Source: Bimastos eiseni (taxonomy: Eukaryota > Annelida > Clitellata > Crassiclitellata > Lumbricidae). Taken from it: 64,000 nucleotides of DNA. Position numbers and translations under genes: made by a program. The notes beneath the pieces are model-generated. The model saw nothing but the letters and a program-made list of their open reading frames with translations. It was not told where the DNA came from and ran no database searches. Shown piece after piece: positions 31,916 to 44,022 of this stretch; position 1 is the stretch's first letter, and every line of letters starts with the position of its first letter. The DNA is taken from the NCBI GenBank assembly GCA_959347315.1, contig OY365812.1:2641012-2705011 (forward strand), written 5' to 3'.

Positions 31916-34404
31916 TTAGAAACGTCCAGAGGCAACAATGAGTACATCGATTGCTTTTGACAGGTGACCGTAAGTCTTCCATTTTGCAGCTTCACTCTTC
32001 ACAATGCTTGAAGCTCTCATGTAGTTTACGTCATATTTATATTTATCTTTTCTTTTACCATGCACATCAACTTCAACGAATACGCCACCTATTATAAAAA
32101 TTCGTTCATTATCAATAACCATTCCAAATGAGCATAATCCTGCATTTGGCAAAAGCTTTTGTCTTTCGTGCCAGGTTTTCCCCTCAAAATCAAATACGAA
32201 ACATTCATCGTTTGCCTGTATTATAGCATATTTCTGCCATAATATTGATCGCAACCCGTGAGCACGGCGAGGCATAGACGTCAAAAGGAGTGAACATGTA
32301 TTGTCAACTGGATTGAACATCTGAATACAATCTAATGATTTCCTATATTTATCTAACCCTCCAAAGACGTAGATTAAGTCTTTGTAGGCCACAGAAGCTG
32401 AACTGTAGCAGCCTACTCTCAGTTGTCCAAATATCGTAGTATTTTCGGTCAATGAATTGTAGGCTTCAATGCTGTCGAAAAACATATTTCCTTTACTTCC
32501 ACCACAAATATACAGAGTTTCGCTTATGAATTCCGCACAGCTGCCTGCTCTTCCTATAACTAACGATCCGGATTTCTTCCAACCAGAAGTAAAACTGTAT
32601 TTCCATATTTCTTTAAATAGTTTTCCAACTCCAATAAGAAATAAAGTTTTGTCGTAGACGGCAGCTGCATGAAGCCAGTTATCATCAGTTGGTAAAGTTT
32701 GAACAGCAGAAATAATTTCACCCTGGCCACGCAACTTTATTTTAAACAAGTCTGTTTCGCCAATGGCTACAGCAAAGGTTTCCAACTGTTCGACGTTTTC
32801 TGTTTCAAGTTGAAAAGAAATTATAGTAATAAACATTAATTGAAATAAATAGGATGAGATAGGTGGTTGTCTTTGATATAAGAGGCAGATTTTGGCGAAA
32901 TTCCAATTTCAAGTTTTTTTAAATGCACAGAGACTCTCGCATGCATCGGTATGCACAATAGATAGAGCCTACAGACACAGTTGCATGCATGATACATACA
33001 CACATGCATACAAAGAAGGTCAAGGGCAATTAGAAAATAGCCCAATGCGCTGAATTTCCAGGGGTGTAACATTTTAACGAAATCGCACAATGGCGGCCGA
33101 TCAAATATCAAAGTGTATAAAACAAACCATCATCGTGCCAATAACTGCGCCAACCAGTTGAAAAAGCGCAACATTAAGACGAAACACATAAAGAACATGT
33201 AATTCAAAAATACGTTTATAACAGCTATGAAACACAACGATCTTCGTAGATCCAACGATTTAATGAACTAAATATTACCTTTCAAACTTCCAACGATGTT
33301 TCCATTATTTGCCTCGACCATTTTGTCTAAATCAGTCGCCTGAAATGTTACATCATAAAAAACACTTGGCTGCATAATATACGTTTCGTGGTCTTCCTCT
33401 AATTCATCTGCTCTGCGTAATGATTCATCTTTACTTCGACAGACGTCGCTAGCTGATCCTTTTCTACTCAGTTCATCGCAATATTTTGAAAAGCTCTCAA
33501 GAATTGTAAGACGCCTGTCAAGTTCATCTTCTTCGATCTGAATTTCTTTCAAATGTCGATTCTTTATTTCATCTAACGAAATAAACAAAGATTTCGCATG
33601 TTCGTCCATCATTCTTTTCAACTCTTCACTTCTTTGCAAAATTTCTTTCTGTCTTGCAGCGATTTCCTTGAGAAAATCAACTTTGTTTTTCGATTTCAGT
33701 TTTTTGTCCAGTAGTTCTTCAGCAAGCGTCGATATCATGTCAGCATTGCACTTAATAATTTGACGAAATCCTTCATCCACTGTAGTTACATCTTTACAAT
33801 CGTGAGTTTTGTGGCTTTCAACAAAACATGAAACACAAACTACTTTCTTACATTCACCGCAATAGTAGTCCAACACCTTTCCACGATGAATATCACAATT
33901 AATCATCTGGAAATTCTTTACAATTACTTCAGTTGGAACATCATCTCCTATATTCATAATTTCATGATTTTTTGATACTTTAAACGTCTTATGCATCTTG
34001 CAACAACTTTCGCAGAGACTCTCCTGACAAACGATGCATCGACTTATGGCTTCAGGTATTTTCCCCATTGATCCGTCGCTGTTTGCTCTGCAGATATCGC
34101 AAGGAATTGCATCCAGATTCGACTGATTTAATGCATTTTTCACTTCTAACATCCCAGTCATAAAGAAATTTTTCTTTATACCCTGGACTCCATCAGCTGG
34201 AATAAAGAATTCCTTCCTACAAATTGGACATGGCAGTGAATCTCTAGGTTTCTTGTTTGATTTGTCGGTCAATGTTTCTAAGCATTGTAGACAAAACGTG
34301 TGAATGCACGGTAGTATTCTTGGATCTGTGAACGTCTTGAGACAGATGCAACATTCCGTTATGTCGGTCAGTTGTGTCATGGCGGTGATCTTTTCAGCAG
34401 CCAT
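31916..34404 (-). CDS. TRIM-Kelch protein, copy D (probable E3 ubiquitin ligase)
   Basis: Exon 1 runs 34404-33279 and exon 2 runs 32799-31916, exactly 10470 bases from the corresponding points of copy C, with the same phase-1 intron. All RING and B-box zinc ligands are present, and both exons are open. The Kelch exon differs from copy C at three residues. Exon 1 differs in patches: in B-box 1 and the linker it reads SKNHEIMNI and KNFQMI like pseudogene A, and at the N-terminus (QLTDITECC) and upstream it matches pseudogene B. It therefore looks like a recombinant of several copies. Copy C has a splice acceptor just before the ATG, whereas D has B-type sequence there, so its promoter and transcript start probably differ. 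The start codon context is the same as in copy C. Confidence 0.83.
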
Positions 34405-35461
34405 TTTATTCGACTATGCCACATGCAATTATAAAATATATGTTGGTCTTTTTTGTCAATTGCAGTGTCAAGTGTTTGACAGAATACAGAGGCAGGATCT
34501 ACAGAGGAAAATATGCGGATTTACATGAATACTATTGAAATTCACCTAACTCTGTGTCATCGACATTAGAAAGTTAATTTAGCAGATAAAAGATTACCAA
34601 CCCATATTAAAAATGTCTATCTCTTAGTCAGTTCCTTTGGAGATGCATCAGCTGCACTGTAAGAAACCTCTCAGAATCACTGCCTATCGTGAAGGAAAGC
34701 ACGATAATTATGGCAAAGTCTGGAATGGAAGACGTTTGGTTTTATCTGCTGCTAAATAAAACTTTCGTCCAAACACGAAAACTTGGCTGGACAAAAGGAA
34801 AATGAAGCAATTACAATAGTTCACACGCTGGTTTTTACCTGAAAATTTTGCGCATTTAAGTTTTGTTATTTGGCCCACATTTAAAAATCATCAGAGTCAA
34901 AATCCTATCACCGTAGTGACGTATAATTATGCGTCTTGAAAAGATGTCAAAATCTTGGCTCAACGGGAACATGAGTAATGTGAGTAAATGTGAGTAAAAT
35001 TCTATGTTATCTTCCCTCATTGTTTGCATTGAAATCATATTAATTTTGTTCTTCACATGACATCTCTGGACTTTCCTCTGACCTATTACATCTTCGTCTG
35101 TAGACCATTTAAGATATACCGCATCCAGGATTCCAGGTACAAGTTAATTCCGGATCACCTGCTACAGAAGTCTGTTTCCTGCCTCGCCACTCATCTCTCG
35201 ACTCCCATGATAGTGGTAGTAGGTTATCAATTATTTGTATGTGTTCGTGGGACAACTTAATTTTAAATCGATCTCTTCTGCTTTGGCCACGTTTGCTGCT
35301 CTTGTAAGGCCTACCTCATGGGGTGTATTTTATTGTTGGTGATATGTGGAGTGCACCCAAGTATAAGGCATGATTTCAATCAACTGGGAGAATGCACTAT
35401 GGTTATCCCTAATTGTGACACCTAGGATATGCATTGAGACGACCCTCTCCGCGTCGCGATA

Positions 35462-35702
35462 TAGCTGTAGCGCCATATTCTAATGACACCATGGGTTTAT
35501 GAGCATCCCAAGAGATTTGCTAGAGTTTAGCCTCTTATTGTTGCTTAACCTAGAGAGATTTGAGATAAAAATGTTTAGAGAAGGATAGAGTACTGTCCAG
35601 AGTAACACCCAGATCGCGTACATTTGTCGGGAAAGTAAACTGAGGGAACCGCTTGGCAAGTAAAGAGTAGGCCTAATCAAGTTAAAGCAGCCTTTTGTTC
35701 GT
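35462..35702 (-). mobile_element. Degenerate LINE RT fragment, S3 copy 2
   Basis: Same sequence as at 17180-17420 apart from a single-base change near 35549; duplicated along with block S3. Confidence 0.55.
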
Positions 35703-36876
35703 AATCATAATCCCAACATTTCTAGTGCGCCCACAAAAGCGAAGTCGCTGATCACACCGGGAACCAGAAACTTACCTACTCTGTGAGCAGCACTCTGGAC
35801 TAAGCTGGTGCTATGATTGCATCTTTCAGATGGCACAAATAGAAAATTTGGTGTATGTAAATGTGAGTATGATTATTGGATAGCTGGACAAACCCTTTGA
35901 TGCTACGCAGCGCTCGTGAGTATCATAGATACCCTGAGCTGAACTTCAACACAACGCTTTAATATTACTTTCACGTTTAAATCCGTATTACGAATGGAGC
36001 TTTGTAACCATTAAACAGGTCAAAATCACAACCTTTAAGGCATACATTCATCTAATATTGCACCAATTTTCTTTTCCCATCGACCATTTTTTTAAATCTA
36101 AGCGACGCTTTCCTTGGTTGTAGCTGCAGCTTTCGCTTTCAAAATTGCTCGTGCTTACGATAGCCTCAGATTTTCATTTTCCTCGCATTTCATATTGAGA
36201 AGCAAATCTCATATAGCATATGTCTTTCATAATCTCATTGAAAAGGTATATTGTGTTGATTGGTAGTAACTGACATTGATAACTATAATAACGAAATTAT
36301 ACCTTCCAAGCTCTTTGAAGAAAAGAAGAAAATAATGGTCGCTTTCTCATTCAACCTACAGAACAACTTAGACCATAAATATAATATGCGCTCGGCCCAA
36401 GCATGTAGGCCTACAGGCTTGCAGCTGATGTGAGGTCATCAGCATGGAGGCCATTGGCTGCCCACAGATTCAAGCTCATTGACTGGTTGACTGCGTTTAT
36501 AGGTCAACGCGATAGTTGGAGAAGATGAATCCGTTTGAACAGGATCTGAGTGTGAAAATAAGTAGCCTATATGTACGTAAGTAGGTTAGCAGCAATTATT
36601 GGAATTTTGCATGAGTACAACTGCGGCGATTAATATAGTTTAGTTTGCCCAAAACAACACAGTTTGCCAAAACACATTCAAGTGACATCCAGGTGATCCG
36701 CATGATCCCTTCGCTGCTAAAGACTTTCTTATTTCCTCGGGGCTGTCACGCTGAGAGCGCTTCTGAATAGCGAGTACTGTAAGAAGCGCTATATAAATAA
36801 CCAGATACGATACGATACGATGTAGGCCTATAAATTATAGACTACACGTATAGGCCTCCGGACTGAGGGACTTATG

Positions 36877-37345
36877 CCAATGGAGCCGTCCATAAACGAC
36901 GTAACGCAATTTTGGACGACTTTCGACCCTGCCGCTTCCTCATACGTCGTCACAAATGTCATGACCCCACAAATATGACGTCACAAAGCTCTAACTTCCA
37001 TCCCATCCGAAAAAATCAGATGTCCAGAATGCATTGCAAATTTTCGTATGATTATACAAAAAATAACTAAAAAATACTTGAAATGTACTAGAACGAAGAA
37101 CAATGAAGAAAGCAGGCCTATTATTATTGCCATCTTTTGCATTCCTCAAGATGAAAGGCTCTGGCAAAATAAGTACAGTTATTTAAAAAAATCTGTTGTA
37201 TCAATAACTAAACAATTCAAACTTTATGATTCTCCATTCTCCACGGTGAAGCAAAATGGTCCTTTATGGAATAAAAAGATACCAAATCCACATAATCTCC
37301 ACTTTGGTCGTTTCAGTGACTCTCTGTGACCTGTGCGCTTGGGCG
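36877..37345 (+). repeat. Dispersed repeat family R, S3 copy 2
   Basis: Counterpart of 18595-19070. A one-base loss near 37240 lengthens an open frame to 93 codons here, which shows that the frame is not conserved between copies. Confidence 0.6.
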
Positions 37346-38969
37346 GGATAATTGATTCCTGCTTCTGTGTTACAGACTCAATTCCAAAACCCGAAAATTG
37401 TCACCAAAGTGTAAAGCAAACAATCCAAGAATTGAGAATGCAATAATCATAACTAGTGTTGTTAAATTGTTAGTTATGTGAAACTTGTTTCATTGAGTAA
37501 ATTTGTTCAAAAAAATCATTACACAACGACATAATAGAATGCTATAATTATACAATAGTTATTCTATATAAGGGTCTTCAATGCGTGAAGAACCATTATT
37601 ACCTTTGACACCTCCAACGATGTTTCCAGACATTGGCTGGTAAATTTTGTCGATTCAACAAGAATCTTACGAATCGTCAAGAACATGCGAACGATTTAGC
37701 AAGAAGGAAAGTAAGTTTATGCGAAATATCACATCTTCAATGAACAGATAGGATTTGTAGTAATAGACGGTTTGGATCTGAAAATGTCAACGAAATGATG
37801 ACATGACAAATGCAGCGTACTTGATTTCGCGTGCATTCAGTGTCAACGCCATTTACAAGGGCGTAGATGGCCAGCCATGAAAAGGTGAGGCGATGTAATA
37901 GTGTTGCTCATTAACTTATTACCTTGGTAAAATCCTGAGCAATGCTGTCGTTGGCGGCCTATCGTGTGTGATACACGATGTTCTTTACAGTACAGCTCAA
38001 GCCAGTAGCGTAGAGGGCCTACGTTTCATTTGTATATTATAATTATTAATTCACACAATATTTCCAGAAATCAACACAATTTGACCATTAGAACTTTTGC
38101 TCATATCTAAAGTCTTGGACTGCCACTCACTCCCTTCAGTCCCTTCCAGAAACCAGATTCCTCTTGCCTGAGATGATGTTCCTTGTCTCGACCGCATACC
38201 AACTTCAGAGTGTGGGTTGCAAATTCCGGGCTGTCGGACAATAGGCCTACATGTAGGTAGGTTGGAAAGGTAGAAAAGCCATTTCTGGGGCCTGCATCAA
38301 ATGAGATATTAGGATTTGAATTCGTTCGATCGGAAGGAACGTTCACTTAGGCTCCAGGGTAAATAGTCTGCGACTTCCTCTTTAGTGATCCGGGATAGCA
38401 TCAGGAGCGGGAGACGAGACCTCTTAGATACCAAAACAATGCAATCATCATTTTAATTATCATTTAATAGGCATCTCCATGATATATTATACAGAGACAT
38501 ATTCAGAACCGTACAAATAGCTGTGGAATTTCCAATGACGTACTAACGATAGAACTGTAATTAACTCCGGCGCACAGCACATAGGCCATTCCGATGAGGA
38601 GAAAAAAATTATGTTGATAGTATCAAGGCCCTTTATGACAAATCGTATAGGCATGTCGTAAATGGGAACGATTAAACTGATTGAGAAGCTTAGGCAGCGC
38701 AGAATGCAGTCTGGGTTAACACCACAGCCAAAAGCACAACCGGAAAGCTTAGGCCTAACAAACCATTAGCAGATCAAATTGACAGAGGATAACGATTTTG
38801 TTCTTGATCAGAGGGACGTAGAAACGTAGAGATTATATATATGAAAATATTAGTAATAAAAATTTTGATCATTATAATAATAATGATAATAATAATAATA
38901 ATAATAAAAGTATTAATAATAGTAATAATAATAATAATAAAAGCCATGTGATGGATAGAGACGTCCGGA

Positions 38970-39330
38970 TGGTGTGACCTTAATTCCTTGGGAAGGTGGC
39001 AAATGCCTTGCCTGGGATGCCACTGTCATCGACACCCTAGCAGAGTCATACAGCACCAGATCAGCTGAGGATACAGGTGCTGCTTCTGAGATTGCAGCAG
39101 ATAGAAAAACATCAAAATACACCGCAATTTTGTCATCATACTGCTTTGTGCCATTGGCCTTCGAGACTCTGGGTCCTGTCAACCGGGATGACCTAGCACT
39201 GATCAATCTCCTTGGCCACCTGCTTGCCCAGGTATCAGACGACAGGAGAGAGACCGGGCACCTTCCTCTACCAGCGCTTGTCAATGACTGTCCAGTGCTT
39301 CAACGCAGTCGCTTTTTGTAGCACTTTTTC
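38970..39330 (+). pseudogene. Mobile-element-associated coding fragment, S1 copy 2
   Basis: Counterpart of 3530-3900 with the same 5' truncation and the same frameshift near its end, so both defects predate the duplication. It reads KCLAWDATVIDT, where copy 1 has KFRAWDATVIDT. Confidence 0.55.
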
Positions 39331-39713
39331 TACCAATAAAACCATCTGCGAAGACTAGCCATTCCAGAACAATGCCCCCTGATTTTTTGAATTCCGAGGG
39401 ATCATATGTACTTCGAGGAAAAAATAATAATAGTGACGCAAGCAACCGGCGATCCCCGAAAGTCAATCTATCAATTCCAGCGCTTGTCGGTTTGCAACGA
39501 CACTTTAACGCCGTGGAATTTGGGGGTCCTTTGAGCAGTACGTTGGGGACGAGAACCTTTAACACAGTTTTTAGCTTTAGTTTTATCGAGCCTGACCCAA
39601 TCTAACTCGGGCATATTTTTAAAGAAAAAAAATAATGAGCTGAGATTTTGGTGATTTGATGATTTTCAACTATGTCTAGGTAGAATACGGCAATGTTTTT
39701 ATGATTGCAACAG

Positions 39714-41228
39714 ATGCGATGGATTGAAGATATCGAATTGCATCTTCCGAAAAGACAATGTCGAGATCTGTTATCTCTTTGACGAGAGTCGCGGTGTCCA
39801 CAATAAAGACGATCTGAGTCAACAGTTTGCCACACTTCTAAATATCGATTTGAAATTGATTAAGATGACAAAACTTCGGACGAAACCCATCTACAAAGAA
39901 ACTTCTATTAGACTGGGAGAAACTGCATCCATCCAGTCAAAAGGCGACTGCAAGATCGGAGCTTTTGTTCACGTTGCGGGTAATTAGTCATTATACTTGA
40001 TGATATTATTTAAATTCCGATTTTTAGGTAGGTTAGCTACTGGCCAATTCGCTTGGAATTAGTTACATAATAGTTAGCGATTGCTCCTTGGGTGACACAA
40101 CAAATAACATATCGTGACAAATGGAAGCTACCAATGAATGAAAATGATGATGATAATGATGACATAATGATCACCAGAGGTGTAAAAAGGTTTAGAAAAG
40201 TGGGGGCATAATTTATAAGATATTGCGCAAAGCGCACAAATTTCCCCTCACCCCACTTATTTTAATTTTGTCCCCCCTCCCCATAAATTTGAAAAATGGG
40301 GACAATCATTATTTTAACAAAGATAATCTTTAAAACCATTGGTTATACATAAAAGAGAACCTATTTGGGGGGCGTACTGGGGAAGCACTGGGCACTAAAA
40401 CTGGGGGGGGGGGCTTTGCCGGTGCCACGCTTTCCTATGCCCCCCTCTTAATACGCCCCTGATGATCACAATAATAAAACCAATAAGTGATATAACAATA
40501 ATTGTTTTACCAGCGTCCGACTTCGTCATATTTAATTGCATCATGTAGGGCGGCCTTTACGTCATTCTGATGCACAATAGCATCATGTTCTCTAAACAAC
40601 TGCTTGGGTTTACATGATTATAGGCGAAGGGAATCATGCGTTGATGAGTGGTCATGGGAAAACCCAAGGCGACGTACTTCTCCACGCTAATGGTGGACGA
40701 TTGGGAGTTGTCAACGTTGCTCTGCATCCATCACAGCAGCCTTCTGCAGTGCGTTGCTATCAGGACGCAGCTTTGGCTAAACTAGATCAACAAGATGGCT
40801 ACATTGCTCACGTTTCCAGCGCAATTTATGGTCAGCTGAGGCTAGAAGTAGATCCAGCGGAGGCGGAGGAAGGCAAGGAAGTGAGATGCTTTGTAGCCAA
40901 CGGTAACAAAGGTAGAGTTGACAGCACTGCGTACATTCGCCACGACGAAGATCTTGATGTTGATTGGAGACTTATGTCCATCAAGGACGATGTGGATGGA
41001 CCAGTTCATGGAGAGGGTGAAAGTGGGATCCTTGTTGTATATGATACACCAAAAGAGTGGAGAGTGAAAGCTGTTGGAATGCTCGTTGGAATAGATGAGT
41101 TGTATTTGGACGACGAAGCGGAAACAACAAGAAGAACCAGTATCGCTGTGCCACAAACGTCCAGCTTCGATGTTTTGCAAAGGGATCCACACTGCAATGG
41201 AGGTTCTATCACGTTCCTCAATTATTAA
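39714..41228 (+). CDS. Trypsin-like (PA-clan) peptidase gene, copy 2
   Basis: Exon a is 39714-39979 and exon b is 40624-41228, with the same splice borders and phase as copy 1. The His (SGHG), Asp (QDAALAKLD) and Ser (GEGESGILVV) triad motifs are all kept. Exon b differs from copy 1 at 11 residues, and by eye replacement changes outnumber silent ones (about six), so constraint may be loose or altered. One change (Gly to Trp near 41052) lies in the loop after the catalytic Ser. The promoter and first exon are not identified. It lies head to head with TRIM-Kelch copy D, about 5.3 kb away. Confidence 0.7.
40175..40461. mobile_element. hAT-type MITE, S1 copy 2
   Basis: Same insertion as at 4746-5029, with ATGATCAC on both sides. 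It differs by a longer G run and small indels. It lies in the intron of peptidase copy 2. Confidence 0.85.
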
Positions 41229-41699
41229 AGGCAACACAGCTGAATCTAGCTTATGTCAAGATTTTTTATAGACTGTCAACATTTCAAGAAAACGTATAAA
41301 TGCCATGATACAAAGTGACGTACTTTCTCTTTTTTATCCTGACTATAGTTTATTTTTGGAAATGGACAGATATTCTGCTCAAATGACTCATGTGCAATTT
41401 CAACATTCCTCTTAGTGCCTGATAATTAGGCCTGCGGCTTTTAATATTGTATAGTCCTTACAACGTTAGACAGTTTCGTAACATTTCTGTTTGGTTGTGA
41501 AAATCTTCCAAATGCAGCGCTATATCGTATGTTTTACACTTAAATAAATATCAATGGGTCTCTTTGTTTCACAATATGAACTATGAGAATTTTGATTCTA
41601 TGATTTCGCTTTTTAATCTTCGTCATCGCCTTCATTGACTTCATATAAATTTTATCACTTTCCCCAGTATTTGAAAATATGACACTCCTCTCATCGTTG

Positions 41700-42000
41700 C
41701 CTTCCTGTTCCTCTTCTTTTTCTTCGTCTTCGTCATCTATTTTCATCTTGTCCTATGTGTTCTTTTTCTTCACTTTCTTCTTCGTATTCTACTTTGTCTT
41801 CATTTTCATCTTCGTTTTCGTTTTCAATTTCATTTTTATCTTCTATTTCGTCTGCTTGTTTCGTCCTCAGTTCGTTTTTATTCCTCATTTTCTTCTTCGT
41901 CGTCCTCTTCTTCATTATCTTTTTCATCGGGTTAGTTTGCTTCCTCTTCGTCTTCTTCTTCCTCATTCTCTTCGCCTTGATATGTTTCCATGAGATTGTG
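41700..42000. repeat. Pyrimidine-rich (TTC-like) tract
   Basis: Imperfect TCTTC/TTTTC repeats on the plus strand, giving Glu/Lys/Asp-rich frames on the minus strand and Phe/Ser-rich frames on the plus strand. I regard these frames as artefacts of the simple sequence. Confidence 0.7.
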
Positions 42001-42947
42001 TGATAAGCACATTTTTATTAAATGAGAAGTGAGCCGACAATGCTGCTTTTATGAACACTGTCTGCAATCAGGCAATTTGTTTCAACGACGTGTTGTTACT
42101 ATTGAATCAGTTCTACCTTTTTTTCATTATATTTGGTTTACTAACTAGTTATATGGTATTAATTGTCTATTTTTACTGTTGTGATTACTTGAACTTTGAG
42201 AATGATATATTAATTCCTTGAACGCATATTTACCTCCAATTCTAGACTAATGGTTGAATTTATACCTTGAATGATGAATCCATTTATCCTCATGATGTCA
42301 CATGTAGGCTATACGTGTTCTCTTGGTGACTTAATCACCTGCTTATTTGTTGATACATAATTATGACTATTAGGCATTGCTTGGTAAATGTACTGTTATT
42401 ACATTATAATTTCAATTCATTTTCAACTGAAGAAAATTGTTGTGTATTGTATCCTACAGCTGCAACTGAGTTGATTTTCCCAGTTGAAAAAATTAGAGAA
42501 TGGCTTGACCTACAGAAAACTAGACTTCGACACTGTCAGATGCGAAGGCTAAGAAACAAATAAGAAACACGCTTTGGACAGAGATAATGATGACGATGAT
42601 GACTCTAGTAGTGATTACGTTGATAACAATGATGGTGAATTCTTAGGGTGGTAGTGAATCCTTATGAATGGTTTCAACAGCAATCTAGAAACTCTCTGCG
42701 TCTTGTTCGATAGCCTTCAGATACGTAGCTCCTCCTCCATTGATTTAGCTTTCAATTAATTGCCCGTCTTGCCCGTAGCAAATTCATCGGCCTCAAACGG
42801 CGTTATACAACTCCGCTGGAAAACACAGCAGACCTCAGCTAATCCTGCCAGTGAAGCAACATGGGCAACATCAATTCATGAGTTCGTCACAGTGGCGTAA
42901 CTGCCTTTGTGGCGCCCTGTTTGACGTTCAATTAACACTTGCTAGAC

Positions 42948-43200
42948 GGTGACCATTAATTTCGTCGCAGATCATTTCGTCGCAATTCATTTCGTCGCAT
43001 ATCGACTAGGGTCAGAATGCGCGTGGTGAGGGTCGTTTAGGGTCAGAGTGTGCGTGGTGAGGGTCGTTTAGAGTCAAGGTGTGCGTGGTGAGGGTCGTTT
43101 AGGGTCAGGGTTAGGGTTAGTGTGGTTTTTAAGATGCGACGAAATGATCTGCGACGCACTGAATGCGATAAAATGATCTACGACGAAATGAACTGGAACC
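42948..43200. mobile_element. Mutator-like MITE with perfect 9-bp TSD
   Basis: The ends are inverted repeats of about 40 bases: the left starts GGTGACCATTAATTTCGTCG and the right, on the opposite strand, GGTTCCAGTTCATTTCGTCG, both continuing through AGATCATTT. It is bounded by TTGCTAGAC on each side (42939-42947 and 43201-43209), an exact 9-bp target-site duplication. Nine-base duplications with long inverted ends fit Mutator-like elements; the superfamily is inferred. The interior holds a minisatellite (43011-43120). Confidence 0.8.
43011..43120 (+). repeat. 31-bp minisatellite inside the MITE
   Basis: Three copies plus a partial copy of a 31-base unit of the form AGGGTCAGAGTGTGCGTGG followed by TGAGGGTCGTTT. 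The partial copy decays into GGGTTAGGGTTAG, which resembles a short telomere-like run. Confidence 0.85.
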
Positions 43201-43752
43201 TTGCTAGACAGCAAATTGTATAGCGCCGTAACTCAATTGTACAGCGCTTGATCAAACACTCTTTTTTACATTCGTCAGACGCGTACGGGTTATGACTCTA
43301 AGGCTTGTGAATTTGTGCCATCGGCAGAATTAATAATAATAATTGATTACATCGGCCGATGAGGCGCCCCTCAGCCCTTGGCGCCCTGGAGCAATTACTC
43401 CACTTCGCTCCATGGCGTTACGTCATTGGTTCTTCCAAATAATTAAGAAGAGACACAGGCTTCAATAGCCGAGCGACTGATAAACGCTTAGAACTGCTCG
43501 CCATTGGACTCTTTACCTATGAATTCCTCTGTGTCCACGACTCCACACATGCCTCTCGAGCCTCTTTCACCGATAGCAGTCAATAATCCACAGAATCCAT
43601 TTATTTCAACCTTACGATGAAGCTTCTAACAATCAATGGGCGATTTTGAGGTTTCGTGGGTGCAGTGCTGTACCTAGAAATAGGAACAGAAACAGATTTT
43701 CCTCTCCGTCTCTCATTGCTTCCTTAAAACGCCATGCATTGTACATAATATA

Positions 43753-44022
43753 ATGGCCGATATGCTGAGAACACACCACACAGATGAAAAACGGACCAGA
43801 GCAATTGCAGACCTGATCTGGCGTCGCCTGTATACGATGACATCCCAAGTTCGAAGGAGGATGGATCAAGCATTGAGGTTTGCAGACTCAAGAATGAGAG
43901 GCAGCGTGGAGAAATGGAGAACACTTTTGGACGCAGATCTGAGGAACTCCGAGTTCGAAATTGGTATCCCCCGCAAAGTTGATAAGTCCTTCTTTCGATG
44001 GCGACGTAGTTGGTTAAATTAG
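43753..44022 (+). CDS. Hypothetical 89-residue ORF
   Basis: Open frame rich in Arg and helix-forming residues with four Trp. No family was recognised, no splice borders are obvious and no partner exon was found. Minus-strand frames of similar length overlap it, so it may be chance. Confidence 0.25.
   Translation: MADMLRTHHTDEKRTRAIADLIWRRLYTMTSQVRRRMDQALRFADSRMRGSVEKWRTLLDADLRNSEFEIGIPRKVDKSFFRWRRSWLN

Larger units (their letters stand above)
34330..37650 (+). repeat. Segmental duplication block S3, copy 2
   Basis: Matches 16080-19370. Differences are few, including small changes at 34740-34870 and at 37240-37300. It ends abruptly at about 37650, where the TRIM coiled-coil fragment seen in copy 1 is cut after about 60 bases and S1 sequence begins. 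Confidence 0.9.
37651..41755 (+). repeat. Segmental duplication block S1, copy 2
   Basis: Begins at TTTTGTC/GATTCAACAAG, where S3 sequence switches to sequence matching 806 onward. It lacks the equivalent of 1959-3364, joined at a T-rich microhomology near 38800. It contains the second peptidase gene and the same hAT MITE. Beyond about 41755 it runs into a pyrimidine-rich tract absent from copy 1. Confidence 0.9.
42890..43428. mobile_element. hAT-like element interrupted by a MITE (outer element)
   Basis: The left end reads CAGTGGCGTAACTGCC and the right end, on the opposite strand, CAATGACGTAACGCCATGG. GCGCCC words lie just inside both. The flanks are GTTCGTCA and GTTCTTCC (6 of 8 matching). 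The element is split by the 253-bp MITE at 42948-43200. The assignment is weaker than for the inner element. Confidence 0.45.

Noticed and set aside
41540..42003. Acidic/basic low-complexity frames on both strands
   Set aside because: A TTC-type tract explains them, and S1 copy 1 does not keep the frame.
43090..43120. Interstitial telomere
   Set aside because: Only about two GGGTTA units, arising from decay of a 31-bp minisatellite inside a MITE.
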